Origin: Pseudomonadales bacterium
GTDB taxonomy: Bacteria; Pseudomonadota; Gammaproteobacteria; Pseudomonadales; Azotimanducaceae
Assembly (NCBI GenBank): GCA_019634925.1
Contig: JAHCAL010000005.1
Span: 229,985-293,984 of the forward strand
DNA length: 64,000 nucleotides
Reading direction: 5' to 3'
Both the position numbers and the translations under genes were made by a program. Positions 57,410-64,000 of the stretch are shown here, piece after piece (within the stretch, counting starts at the first letter, position 1; every line of letters starts with the position of its first letter). The notes beneath the pieces are model-generated. The model saw only the letters and a list, made by a program, of their open reading frames with translations. It ran no database searches and had not been told where the DNA came from.

Positions 57410-57964
57410 ATGCCGAAGCGGATGATCCGAAGGTACCTGCCGAACCCTCGCACGTTGAGTGAGTACGCGCTGCTGCGTCCGGTGAGCCGTTGGCTGCAGG
57501 AGCCGGATCTCTGGCACCTGAACCGGCGTTCGGTGTCGCTCGGCACGCTGATTGGACTCTTCTGCGCGTTCCTGCCCATGCCTTTCCAGATGCTGCCCGC
57601 CGCGGTGCTCGCCATCCTGCTGCGTTGCAACCTGCCCGTTGCGGTGGCACTCGTCTGGCTCAGCAATCCGCTGACCATGCCGCCGATGATGTACTTCTGC
57701 TACCGGGTCGGCGCCTGGCTCCTCGACCGACGTGTCGAGGCGGGCGGCGTGCATCTCAACTGGGAATGGCTGAGCGCCAACATGGGCAACATCGGCTATC
57801 CGCTGCTGGTCGGTTCGGTACTCTGCGGGCTGGTTGCCGGGCTCGTCGGCATGCTGCTGGTCCGGGTGTCGTGGCGCATGCACGTCTTGTCACGTTGGCG
57901 CCTGCGCCGTGAACAGCGCCGCCTCAGGCTGCTGCTGTCGAAACGGGACCCCGGCGCACAGTGA
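57410..57964 (+). CDS. DUF2062 family membrane protein
   Basis: This 184-residue protein has 'LWHLNRRSVSLGTLIGLFCA' and 'NPLTMPPMMYFCYRVG', hallmarks of DUF2062, with three or four membrane helices and a basic C-terminal tail. Function unknown. It is divergent from comEC and converges with lolE, at the same place as the DUF2062 gene of pseudomonads. The ATG at 57410 is preferred over one five codons upstream because it matches the family N terminus. Confidence 0.88.
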   Translation: MPKRMIRRYLPNPRTLSEYALLRPVSRWLQEPDLWHLNRRSVSLGTLIGLFCAFLPMPFQMLPAAVLAILLRCNLPVAVALVWLSNPLTMPPMMYFCYRVGAWLLDRRVEAGGVHLNWEWLSANMGNIGYPLLVGSVLCGLVAGLVGMLLVRVSWRMHVLSRWRLRREQRRLRLLLSKRDPGAQ

Positions 57965-57998
57965 AGGATCGCCGGGCCGGCCCGGCACGAAACTTCGA

Positions 57999-59216
57999 TC
58001 AGCGATGCAGCCCGGCGATCGGACTCAGCGCCGCGGCGCGGCGCGCGGGGATCCAGGCGGACAGCAGGCAGAGGGACCAGGACATCGCCGCGATCACCAC
58101 GAGATCCGCCGCAAGCACGACCGAGGGTACCTCGACGAAGTAGGTGCCTTCGAGCAGCTGGTAGCCGAACCAGGCCTCGGCCCAGGCGATCAACCCGCCG
58201 ACGTGATGCGCGACCAGCACCCCGAGCAGGAGCCCCGCCACGATGCCGAGCGAGGAAATCACCAGGCCCTGCAGCAGGAAGACGCGCAGGATCGTGCCCG
58301 TGTGAGCGCCCATCGTACGCAGGATGGCGATGTCCGCCTGCTTGTCGGTGACCGCCATGGACTGACCGGCGACGATGTTGAACGTCGCGACCGCAACGAC
58401 CATCAGCAGGATGAGGAACATCATCACCTTCTCCAGGCGGACCGCCTCGAACAGTTCGCCGTACGCGTCTGCCCAGCTGGTGACCTGCCATGCCGGGTGC
58501 CGCGCCCGCAGATCGGCGGCGAAACCGATCGCCGCCAGCGGGTCGTCCAGCGTCAGCCGCACACCGCTGACCCCCATGGCAGTCAGGCGTCCCGCGGGCA
58601 GGGAGTCGGCCGTCACCATGACCAGCGAGTAGTCGAGTTCCGCGCCGACCTCGAACAGACCGGTGATCGTATAGCGCAGGATCTTCGGCTCGACACCGCC
58701 GACCCCCGGATCGCTCATGACCAGCGCGAGGCCATCGCCCGGCCCGACACCGAGGTATCCCGCGAGCGGGGCGCCCATGACGAGCCCGCGCGGCGTGGCG
58801 AAGAGCTCGTCCAGCCGGCCACTCACCATGTGCTCGCCGATCCCGGGCAAGGCGCCCAGTGCGGTCCGGTCCAGGCCATAGACGGTTACCGGATTGACCG
58901 CGCCGCGCGCGGTGACCATGCCGTCACCCGTGAAGAAGTTGAACAGGCCAGTGACCCGCGGATGCGCACGCAGCGCCGCCACCTCGGGATCGTCGGCCTG
59001 CCGATTCTCGATCAGGACATGGGGAACAGTGCCGAGAATGCGCCGCTTGAGTTCGCCGTCGAAACCGTTCATGACACTGACGACCACGGTCAGCACCAGG
59101 ACGCCGAGCGACAGCCCCGCGACCGAGACCTGCGTGACGAACGCGGCGAATTCGCGCCGCCGCGTCGTCAGGTAGCGCAGCGCGATCCACCAGGCGGTCG
59201 CGGTGGTGCCCTTCAC
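57999..59216 (-). CDS. lolE: Lipoprotein-releasing ABC transporter permease LolE
   Basis: This 405-residue protein has the LolC/E topology: a membrane helix near the N terminus ('AGLSLGVLVLTVVVSVMNGF'), a large periplasmic domain (about 50-260) and three C-terminal helices. It extracts outer-membrane lipoproteins from the inner membrane and hands them to LolA. Its GTG start overlaps the lolD stop (GTGA). Naming LolE rather than LolC rests on gene order only. Confidence 0.9.
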   Translation of the reverse strand: MKGTTATAWWIALRYLTTRRREFAAFVTQVSVAGLSLGVLVLTVVVSVMNGFDGELKRRILGTVPHVLIENRQADDPEVAALRAHPRVTGLFNFFTGDGMVTARGAVNPVTVYGLDRTALGALPGIGEHMVSGRLDELFATPRGLVMGAPLAGYLGVGPGDGLALVMSDPGVGGVEPKILRYTITGLFEVGAELDYSLVMVTADSLPAGRLTAMGVSGVRLTLDDPLAAIGFAADLRARHPAWQVTSWADAYGELFEAVRLEKVMMFLILLMVVAVATFNIVAGQSMAVTDKQADIAILRTMGAHTGTILRVFLLQGLVISSLGIVAGLLLGVLVAHHVGGLIAWAEAWFGYQLLEGTYFVEVPSVVLAADLVVIAAMSWSLCLLSAWIPARRAAALSPIAGLHR

Positions 59217-59995
59217 GTGATCCGGCCGTCGACCAGGCGCAGCACCCGGTGCACGCCACCCAGCATGCTCTCGTCGTGGGTCACGATCACGAACGCCACG
59301 CCGCGCCCGTCACTCAGCCGGCACATGAGGTCGAACACCTGCTCGGCGTTGTCCCGGTCGAGATTGCCGGTCGGTTCGTCCGCGAGCACCACGAGCCGAT
59401 TGCCGACCAGTGCGCGTGCGACCGCCACCCGCTGGCGCTCGCCGCCCGAGAGGGCAGCCGGGCGGTGCCCGAGTCGATGACCGAGCCCCACCGCGGCGAG
59501 CATCGCGCCGGCCTCCTCGGCGGCCGCCCGCGCGCGCATGCCACCGAGCCGGAGCGGCATGGCGACGTTCTCCAGCGCGGAGAATTCCGGCAACAGGTGG
59601 TGCATCTGGTAAACGAAGCCCATCCAGCGGTTGCGCAATGCGGCGCGGCCGGCGGCGGAGAGCGGGCCGATCGGGGTACCGGCGACGGCAACCGCGCCGC
59701 TGTCCGGATCGTCCAGACCGGCGAGCAGATGCAGCAACGTACTCTTGCCGGATCCCGACCGCCCGATGATGGCAACACGTTCACCGCGTCCAACGGTGAG
59801 GCTGACACCGTGCAGCACCCCGACCCGCTGCTGCCCCTGCACGAACGATTTCACCAGTCCGTCCGCGCGCAGCACGATCTCGTTCGCGCCCTCATCCGCG
59901 CCCTCTTCCCCGCCCTCTTCCGCGCCTTTGTTCGCTATCCCATGCGCTCGTTCATCCTCTTGTTCGTGGCCTGGTCTATGCTTTCTTTTATTCAT
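59213..59995 (-). CDS. lolD: Lipoprotein-releasing ABC transporter ATPase LolD, with N-terminal extension
   Basis: This is about 260 residues, around 30 longer than usual. The core has Walker A 'GRSGSGKST', the Lol-specific 'GFVYQMHHLLPEFSALENV', signature 'LSGGERQRVAVAR' and Walker B 'LADEPTGNLD'. Before it lies a charged extension of about 40 residues with four GAEE-type repeats encoded by 12-bp units. If translation instead begins at the GTG at 59875, just after the repeats, the protein is of near-normal length. The 59995 start overlaps lolC by 8 bp. Confidence 0.9.
   Translation of the reverse strand: MNKRKHRPGHEQEDERAHGIANKGAEEGGEEGADEGANEIVLRADGLVKSFVQGQQRVGVLHGVSLTVGRGERVAIIGRSGSGKSTLLHLLAGLDDPDSGAVAVAGTPIGPLSAAGRAALRNRWMGFVYQMHHLLPEFSALENVAMPLRLGGMRARAAAEEAGAMLAAVGLGHRLGHRPAALSGGERQRVAVARALVGNRLVVLADEPTGNLDRDNAEQVFDLMCRLSDGRGVAFVIVTHDESMLGGVHRVLRLVDGRIT
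59879..59926 (-). repeat. Four 12-bp tandem repeats at the lolD 5' end
   Basis: Units 59879-59890, 59891-59902, 59903-59914 and 59915-59926 differ at a few positions each. Read in the lolD frame they encode GAEE, GGEE, GADE and GANE. They lie just upstream of the conserved ATPase core and of an alternative GTG start. Confidence 0.85.
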
Positions 59996-61220
59996 GGGCA
60001 AGTACCCGCGAAGGTTTCAGGACCGCGGCACGCCAGGCCGGATACAGCGTGCTCAGCCCCGCTAGCACCAGCGCCGTCACGACGATCCCGGTGAGGTCGC
60101 CGAGGCGGATCTGGACCGGCAGGTAACTCACGAAGTACTGGTTCATGAGGTCGAGGGTGAACGTCTCGGTCACCACGCGATAGACCCCGGGCAGCGCGGC
60201 GGCGATCAGCGTACCCAGCACCGCGCCCGCTGCGATACCGGTCGCCCCGATCAGCAGGCCGAGCAGGACGAAGGCGCGCACGATCAGCCCGGTACCCGCG
60301 CCCAGGGTGCGCAGGATCGCCACGTCGCCGCTGCGCTGGTTGACCACCATGACAAGCGTAGAGACGAGGTTGAACGCGGCCACCGCCACGAGGAACGACA
60401 GCAGTACGAACATGGTGCTCTTCTGCACCCCGATGGCACGATAGAGATTGCCATGCGTGCGCATCCACGTGCTGGCGTAAACCCGCTCGAAACCGAGCGC
60501 ATCGACCCCCGCCCGGGCCACCCGCTCGGCCGCGAACAGGTCGACCAGCTTCAGCTGGTAGCCGTGAATCCCGCCGCCCAGCCGGAACAGACGCTGCGCA
60601 TCGCCGATATGGATGAGCGCGGCGCGTGCGTCGACCTCGGAGCGCGACCGCAGGATGGCTGATACGGTGAAACGCTTCTGGCGCGGCAGCACGCCGGCCG
60701 GCGTCACCGTGGCGGTCGGCAGTACCAGCGCCACGCTGTCGCCCACCCCGACGCCGAGCCTGGCCGCCACTCCGGCACCGAGAATGACCCGGTAGGCCCC
60801 GGCCTGGAGCGCCCCTTGCTGCGGCCCTTCCAGGTAGCGGCCGTAGTCGGAGACGTGGCCCTGGCGTGCAGAATCCACGCCCCAGACCAGCACGCCGACC
60901 GCGTGCCCGGCGACCGCCGCGAGGCCGGTACCCTGCACGAACGGCGCGGTGCCCGCGACCCCAGCGAGTGCATCGAGTCGGGCCCGGTCATCCTCGGATG
61001 GGACCAGGGTACCGCGCCCTTGCAGCATCACGTGCGGCAGCACGCCGAACACGCGCTCCTCGAGTTCCCGCTCGAAACCGTTGATCACCGATACGACGAT
61101 GACCAGTACCGCCACGCTGAGCGCGAGGCCGCCGGTAGCGATCAGACTGATGAACGACAGGCTGCTGCGCCGTGCGAACGCATAGCGGGCGCCCAGCGCG
61201 AGGGTGAGTGATTCTCGCAT
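59988..61220 (-). CDS. lolC: Lipoprotein-releasing ABC transporter permease LolC
   Basis: This 410-residue protein has 'ALGARYAFARRSSLSFISLI' at the N terminus (cytoplasmic), the first membrane helix 'GGLALSVAVLVIVVSVINGF', a periplasmic domain (about 50-265) and three C-terminal helices. The start at 61220 begins with the family-typical N terminus; an open frame 42 codons upstream is not conserved. It forms the LolCDE complex with the next two genes, which overlap in series. Confidence 0.92.
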   Translation of the reverse strand: MRESLTLALGARYAFARRSSLSFISLIATGGLALSVAVLVIVVSVINGFERELEERVFGVLPHVMLQGRGTLVPSEDDRARLDALAGVAGTAPFVQGTGLAAVAGHAVGVLVWGVDSARQGHVSDYGRYLEGPQQGALQAGAYRVILGAGVAARLGVGVGDSVALVLPTATVTPAGVLPRQKRFTVSAILRSRSEVDARAALIHIGDAQRLFRLGGGIHGYQLKLVDLFAAERVARAGVDALGFERVYASTWMRTHGNLYRAIGVQKSTMFVLLSFLVAVAAFNLVSTLVMVVNQRSGDVAILRTLGAGTGLIVRAFVLLGLLIGATGIAAGAVLGTLIAAALPGVYRVVTETFTLDLMNQYFVSYLPVQIRLGDLTGIVVTALVLAGLSTLYPAWRAAVLKPSRVLAHE

Positions 61221-61260
61221 GCGGAACGCTGTCGTCGGGCGGTGTTGCGTGTCAGCCGGT

Positions 61261-61500
61261 TCAGAGGGTCCGCTTGCCGCGGACCGCTTCACGCGCGAGA
61301 CCCCGGGGATCGCCCGCGTCGGACGGGTCCCGATTCTCGCAGGCATTCGGATCGCCGCTGCAGATTTCGCACTGCACGTTCATGCCGAGCGCCTTCATCC
61401 CGCCGCAGCTTCCCGCGATGGGCCGGCGGCCGAACATCACGCCAACGGCCATGGCGCCGACGACGATCAGCATCACCAGAAAACTGAGCAGCATAGTCAT
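61261..61500 (-). CDS. nqrM: Na+-NQR maturation factor NqrM
   Basis: This 79-residue protein has an N-terminal membrane helix (about 3-22), then 'FGRRPIAGSCGG', the family hallmark, and four Cys (32, 44, 47, 54). NqrM delivers or assembles the iron centre between NqrD and NqrE of the sodium-pumping NADH:quinone oxidoreductase. It follows apbE, as in nqr loci, but no nqr structural genes are in the window. ATG at 61500 or 61494 is possible; two mini-ORFs precede it. Confidence 0.88.
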   Translation of the reverse strand: MTMLLSFLVMLIVVGAMAVGVMFGRRPIAGSCGGMKALGMNVQCEICSGDPNACENRDPSDAGDPRGLAREAVRGKRTL

Positions 61501-61522
61501 CTTTGGGTCATCTTTGGGTCAT
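61497..61522 (-). repeat. 11-bp tandem duplication forming two ATGA-linked mini-ORFs before nqrM
   Basis: On the minus strand an 11-bp unit (ATGACCCAAAG) is repeated, starting at 61522 and 61511. Each copy opens a four-codon frame Met-Thr-Gln-Arg-stop. The first stop overlaps the second ATG as ATGA, and the second stop overlaps the nqrM ATG (61500) as ATGA. The sequence is certain; translation is not shown. Confidence 0.7.
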
Positions 61523-61599
61523 CGCTGGCTCTTGGTTGAGTCTCGGTTGCTGCCCTGGTCCGCGCTGTCGTGTCCCGGCGGACCCGGCACGCCCGTCCC

Positions 61600-62622
61600 T
61601 CATGGTTCGGCGAGATAGGCTGCGAAGCGCGGAGTATACCGCTCTTCGAACCCGTTCGCGCCCCGGAACACGAACAGCACCGCCAGATCGTGGGTCTGCG
61701 CAAAGCGCCATCCCTCCTCGGGCCCGAGGACAGACAGCAGCGTCGCGTAACCATCGGCCCACATCGCCGCGGCGTGCAGCACGGTGACCGACGCCAGTGC
61801 ATGATCGACGGGATAGCCCGTGCGCGGATCGATGGTGTGCGAATACCTTCGACCCGCGTCCTCCACGAAGTTCCGGTAATCCCCGGACGTCGCGAGCGCC
61901 GCATCGCGCAGCAGCACGACGCGCTGGATGGCGCCGGCGGATGCCGGGTCGGGGACCTCCACGCCGATCCGCCACGCGCCGCCTGCCGGATTCACGCCCC
62001 GTGCACGCACTTCGCCGCCAACATCCACCAGATAGTCGGTGCACCCGGCCGCGTCGAGGCGCCCGGCCACACGGTCGACGCCGTGACCCTTGGCAATCGC
62101 CGAGAGGTCCACGTACAGCGTCCGGGTCTTGCGCAGGGCCGGCGGTTCGGTACGGGTTTCGAGCGCCGTGTAGCCGACCCCTGCGCGTGCTGCCGCAATG
62201 GCCTCCGGGGCCGGGATCCCGACACGGTCCTCCGGACCGAATCCCCACAGGTTGACCAGCGGGCCGACGGTGACGTCGAATGCACCGCCGGAGGCACGAC
62301 TCAACTGCAGCGCCGCATCGACCACCTCGACCAGCGCCGGGACGGTTTCGAACCAGGCGTCGACCGGCGCCACGTTGAACCGGGACAGTTCGGAGCCAGG
62401 CCGGTAGGTCGACATCTCGTCGTTCACGGCCTCGAGTTCGGCTTCGACCCGCGCGCCGACGTCGACCGGACAGGCCGCGGTGACCCGGTAATAGGTCCCC
62501 ATGGTCGGACCCTCGTAACGCGCGTAGCCGCCATCCGCGCATCCTGCCAGCGCGAACAGCAGCACGGCGAACCACACCCAGCCGCGGCCGGACGAACCAC
62601 ACTCGGGACGGGGACACGACAT
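61600..62622 (-). CDS. apbE: FAD:protein FMN transferase ApbE (lipoprotein)
   Basis: This protein of about 340 residues has a lipoprotein signal ending in the lipobox 'LLFALAGC'. Family motifs: 'GTYYRV', 'SGGAFDVTVGPLVNLWGFG', 'DLSAIAKGHGVD', 'TSGDYRNF', 'HTIDPRTGYPV' and the metal-binding 'MWADGYATLLSVLG'. It attaches FMN covalently to threonine in NqrB, NqrC or RnfG/D in the periplasm. It is followed by nqrM after about 100 bp. The start at 62622 is preferred; a GTG at 62664 is possible. Confidence 0.93.
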   Translation of the reverse strand: MSCPRPECGSSGRGWVWFAVLLFALAGCADGGYARYEGPTMGTYYRVTAACPVDVGARVEAELEAVNDEMSTYRPGSELSRFNVAPVDAWFETVPALVEVVDAALQLSRASGGAFDVTVGPLVNLWGFGPEDRVGIPAPEAIAAARAGVGYTALETRTEPPALRKTRTLYVDLSAIAKGHGVDRVAGRLDAAGCTDYLVDVGGEVRARGVNPAGGAWRIGVEVPDPASAGAIQRVVLLRDAALATSGDYRNFVEDAGRRYSHTIDPRTGYPVDHALASVTVLHAAAMWADGYATLLSVLGPEEGWRFAQTHDLAVLFVFRGANGFEERYTPRFAAYLAEP

Positions 62623-62776
62623 GGCTGGTCCGGAACCGACTCCGACCGCATGGAAAACGTGCACGTTACCACCGGCCGCGCTTGCCCGCAGCCCGATGGC
62701 TCCTTACTGTACGCGCCGGCGACCGCACCCACGATGATCCAGGCAAGCTGGATCGACATTCAGTTATCGTTCAGTT

Positions 62777-63379
62777 ATGGCAAATCTGCTCCTGGTACGA
62801 CACGGCCAGATCAAGGCGAACCGGCTCGGTCACTGGCACGGTTCGACCGACAGCCCGTTGACCTGGCGCGGCCGTCGCCAGGTGCGGCGCACGGCCCGGC
62901 ATATCCGCGCGAACCACGCCCCGCTCCAGGCGATCTATTCGAGCCCGCTCGAACGGTGCCGGCACACGGCCGAAGCCATCGCAAGGGCAACCGGACTCGA
63001 GGTGCAGGTTCACGAAGGGCTGCGCGAGTACGCCATCGGCGAGTGGGAGGGTCTGCCGTTCCAGCTGCTGGCCGAGCAGCATCGGTTTGTCGAACAGGCT
63101 ACCCGTGATCACGACTTTGCACCGCCAGGCGGCGAGACGTTGCGCCAGGTCGCGGACCGCATCGTTCCCGCGGTACGCGAGATCCACGAGCGGCACGCGG
63201 CCGACGCACGCGTGCTCGTCGTCGGCCATGGCGCCGCGCTCGCGGTGGCACTCGGCAGCCTCCTCGACCAGGATCCCGCCCGCTGGACCAGCTACCACTT
63301 CGCGAACTGCAGCCTGACCGAGCTAGTGCTTTCGCCGGCGCCTTACGTTAATTTCTTCAACGCGACACACCATCTCTGA
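62777..63379 (+). CDS. Histidine phosphatase family protein
   Basis: This 200-residue phosphoglycerate mutase-like protein has the phospho-acceptor His9 in 'LLVRHGQIKAN', Arg in 'IYSSPLERCRHTA', Glu in 'LREYAIGEWEGL' and the second His in 'VVGHGAAL'. It belongs to the CobC/PhoE-like branch; substrate unknown. Divergent from apbE across about 150 bp. Confidence 0.88.
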   Translation: MANLLLVRHGQIKANRLGHWHGSTDSPLTWRGRRQVRRTARHIRANHAPLQAIYSSPLERCRHTAEAIARATGLEVQVHEGLREYAIGEWEGLPFQLLAEQHRFVEQATRDHDFAPPGGETLRQVADRIVPAVREIHERHAADARVLVVGHGAALAVALGSLLDQDPARWTSYHFANCSLTELVLSPAPYVNFFNATHHL

Positions 63380-63460
63380 ACGGGCGTCACCGACGCCGAA
63401 ACTCTGCCAACACGCTGAAGGGGAGCCGGCCAGGCGCCGCATCCCCCGGGGGAGACCAGC

Positions 63461-64000
63461 ATGCTCGAATACTGCAGTATCGAAACCAGCGACCACATCC
63501 TGACCGTCACACTCGAGCGCCCGGAGCGCCTGAATGCCCTGCACCCGCCGGCGAACGCCGAACTCGGCCGGGTGTTCGACGACTTCGCGGCCGACGACGA
63601 CCTGTGGGTCGCCATCATCACCGGCCGGGGCCGCGGGTTCAGCGCCGGCAACGACCTGCGCTACCAGGCCGAAGGTGGCGAGCGTGTACCCATGCCGCGC
63701 GGTTTCGGCGGACTGACGTCGCGGTTCGATCTGACCAAGCCGGTGCTGGCCGCCGTGAACGGTGTCGCCATGGGCGGCGGCTTCGAAATCGCCCTCGCCT
63801 GCGACCTGATCATCGCTTCCGATCAGGCGACCTTCGCCCTGCCGGAACCCAAGGTCGGGCTGGCGGCACTGGCCGGCGGGCTGAACCGGCTGCCGCGCCA
63901 GATCGGCGTCAAGCGTGCGCTCGGCATGATCCTGACCGGACGCCACGTATCCGCGCGGGAAGGCTACGAATTGGGTTTCGTCAACGAGGTGGTCGCCCAC
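63461..64000 (+). CDS. Enoyl-CoA hydratase/isomerase family protein (3' end outside window)
   Basis: The first 180 residues of a crotonase-fold protein, open to the window edge. It has the oxyanion-hole segment 'ITGRGRGFSAGNDLR' and 'VAMGGGFEIALACDLI' with a Glu at the first catalytic position. A second Glu is in 'LPEPKVGLA'. Both are positions used by true enoyl-CoA hydratases. A GGGGGAGA-like ribosome-binding sequence lies 6-8 nt before the ATG. It follows the phosphatase gene by 81 bp. Substrate unknown. Confidence 0.9.
   Translation, partial: MLEYCSIETSDHILTVTLERPERLNALHPPANAELGRVFDDFAADDDLWVAIITGRGRGFSAGNDLRYQAEGGERVPMPRGFGGLTSRFDLTKPVLAAVNGVAMGGGFEIALACDLIIASDQATFALPEPKVGLAALAGGLNRLPRQIGVKRALGMILTGRHVSAREGYELGFVNEVVAH

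Overview
The window looks like chromosomal DNA of a high-GC (roughly two-thirds G+C by eye) gammaproteobacterium. The evidence is gene content and order: a plsX-fabD-fabG-acpP-fabF-mltG-tmk-holB-pilZ-tatD run, a divergent rluC/rne pair, murB-kdsB-lpxK-exbD/exbB-comEC-lolCDE blocks like those of Pseudomonas, a Na+-NQR maturation factor and a DUF3450/TtpC-type TonB operon. Genus cannot be fixed from this sequence. I saw no rRNA, tRNA, CRISPR, transposase, integrase or phage genes. It reads as core genome with a few accessory insertions. Both ends are cut: a DUF1631 gene on the left and an enoyl-CoA hydratase gene on the right.

Layout. 1-7.3 kb: DUF1631 gene, riboflavin synthase, then a leftward TonB2-like operon (DUF3450, TtpC-like, ExbB, ExbD, TonB, TPR). 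7.3-8.1 kb: a non-coding divergent control region ending in Pho boxes. 8.1-18.1 kb: a complete phosphate-starvation block, with an OprO/OprP-like porin, PhoB, PhoR, PstS, PstC, PstA, PstB and PhoU. It carries two Pho-box promoters, and ATGA overlaps couple phoB-phoR and phoR-pstS. 18.1-28.7 kb: accessory metabolism, with two short-chain dehydrogenases, a HAD-like protein, a three-subunit molybdenum hydroxylase with a MoaD-like partner, and a proline-peptide operon (prolidase, DPP-IV, GNAT).

28.7-38 kb: leftward housekeeping run for DNA synthesis, cell wall and fatty acids (tatD, pilZ, holB, tmk, mltG, fabF, acpP, fabG, fabD, plsX, rpmF, yceD). fabH is absent from it, and acpP has its own promoter and terminator. 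38-43.2 kb: maf, rluC and rne, the last with a leader of about 760 nt. 43.2-49.7 kb: envelope genes murB, an alkB-like gene, kdsB, an in-frame msbA-lpxK fusion, and an exbD/exbB pair. 49.8-55 kb: a D-threonine aldolase/D-serine dehydratase-like enzyme, galU, clpB and a DUF2244 gene. 55-61.2 kb: comEC, a DUF2062 gene and the lipoprotein exporter lolC-lolD-lolE. 61.2-64 kb: nqrM, apbE, a histidine phosphatase and the partial enoyl-CoA hydratase.

The most unusual items are the single reading frame joining the lipid A flippase MsbA to the lipid A 4'-kinase LpxK; a recurring habit of short (11-15 bp) tandem duplications just upstream of start codons (TPR gene, phoU, fabF, nqrM); two ATGA-chained four-codon mini-ORFs before nqrM; and the structured rne leader. 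No defence system or other clearly new multi-gene system is visible.
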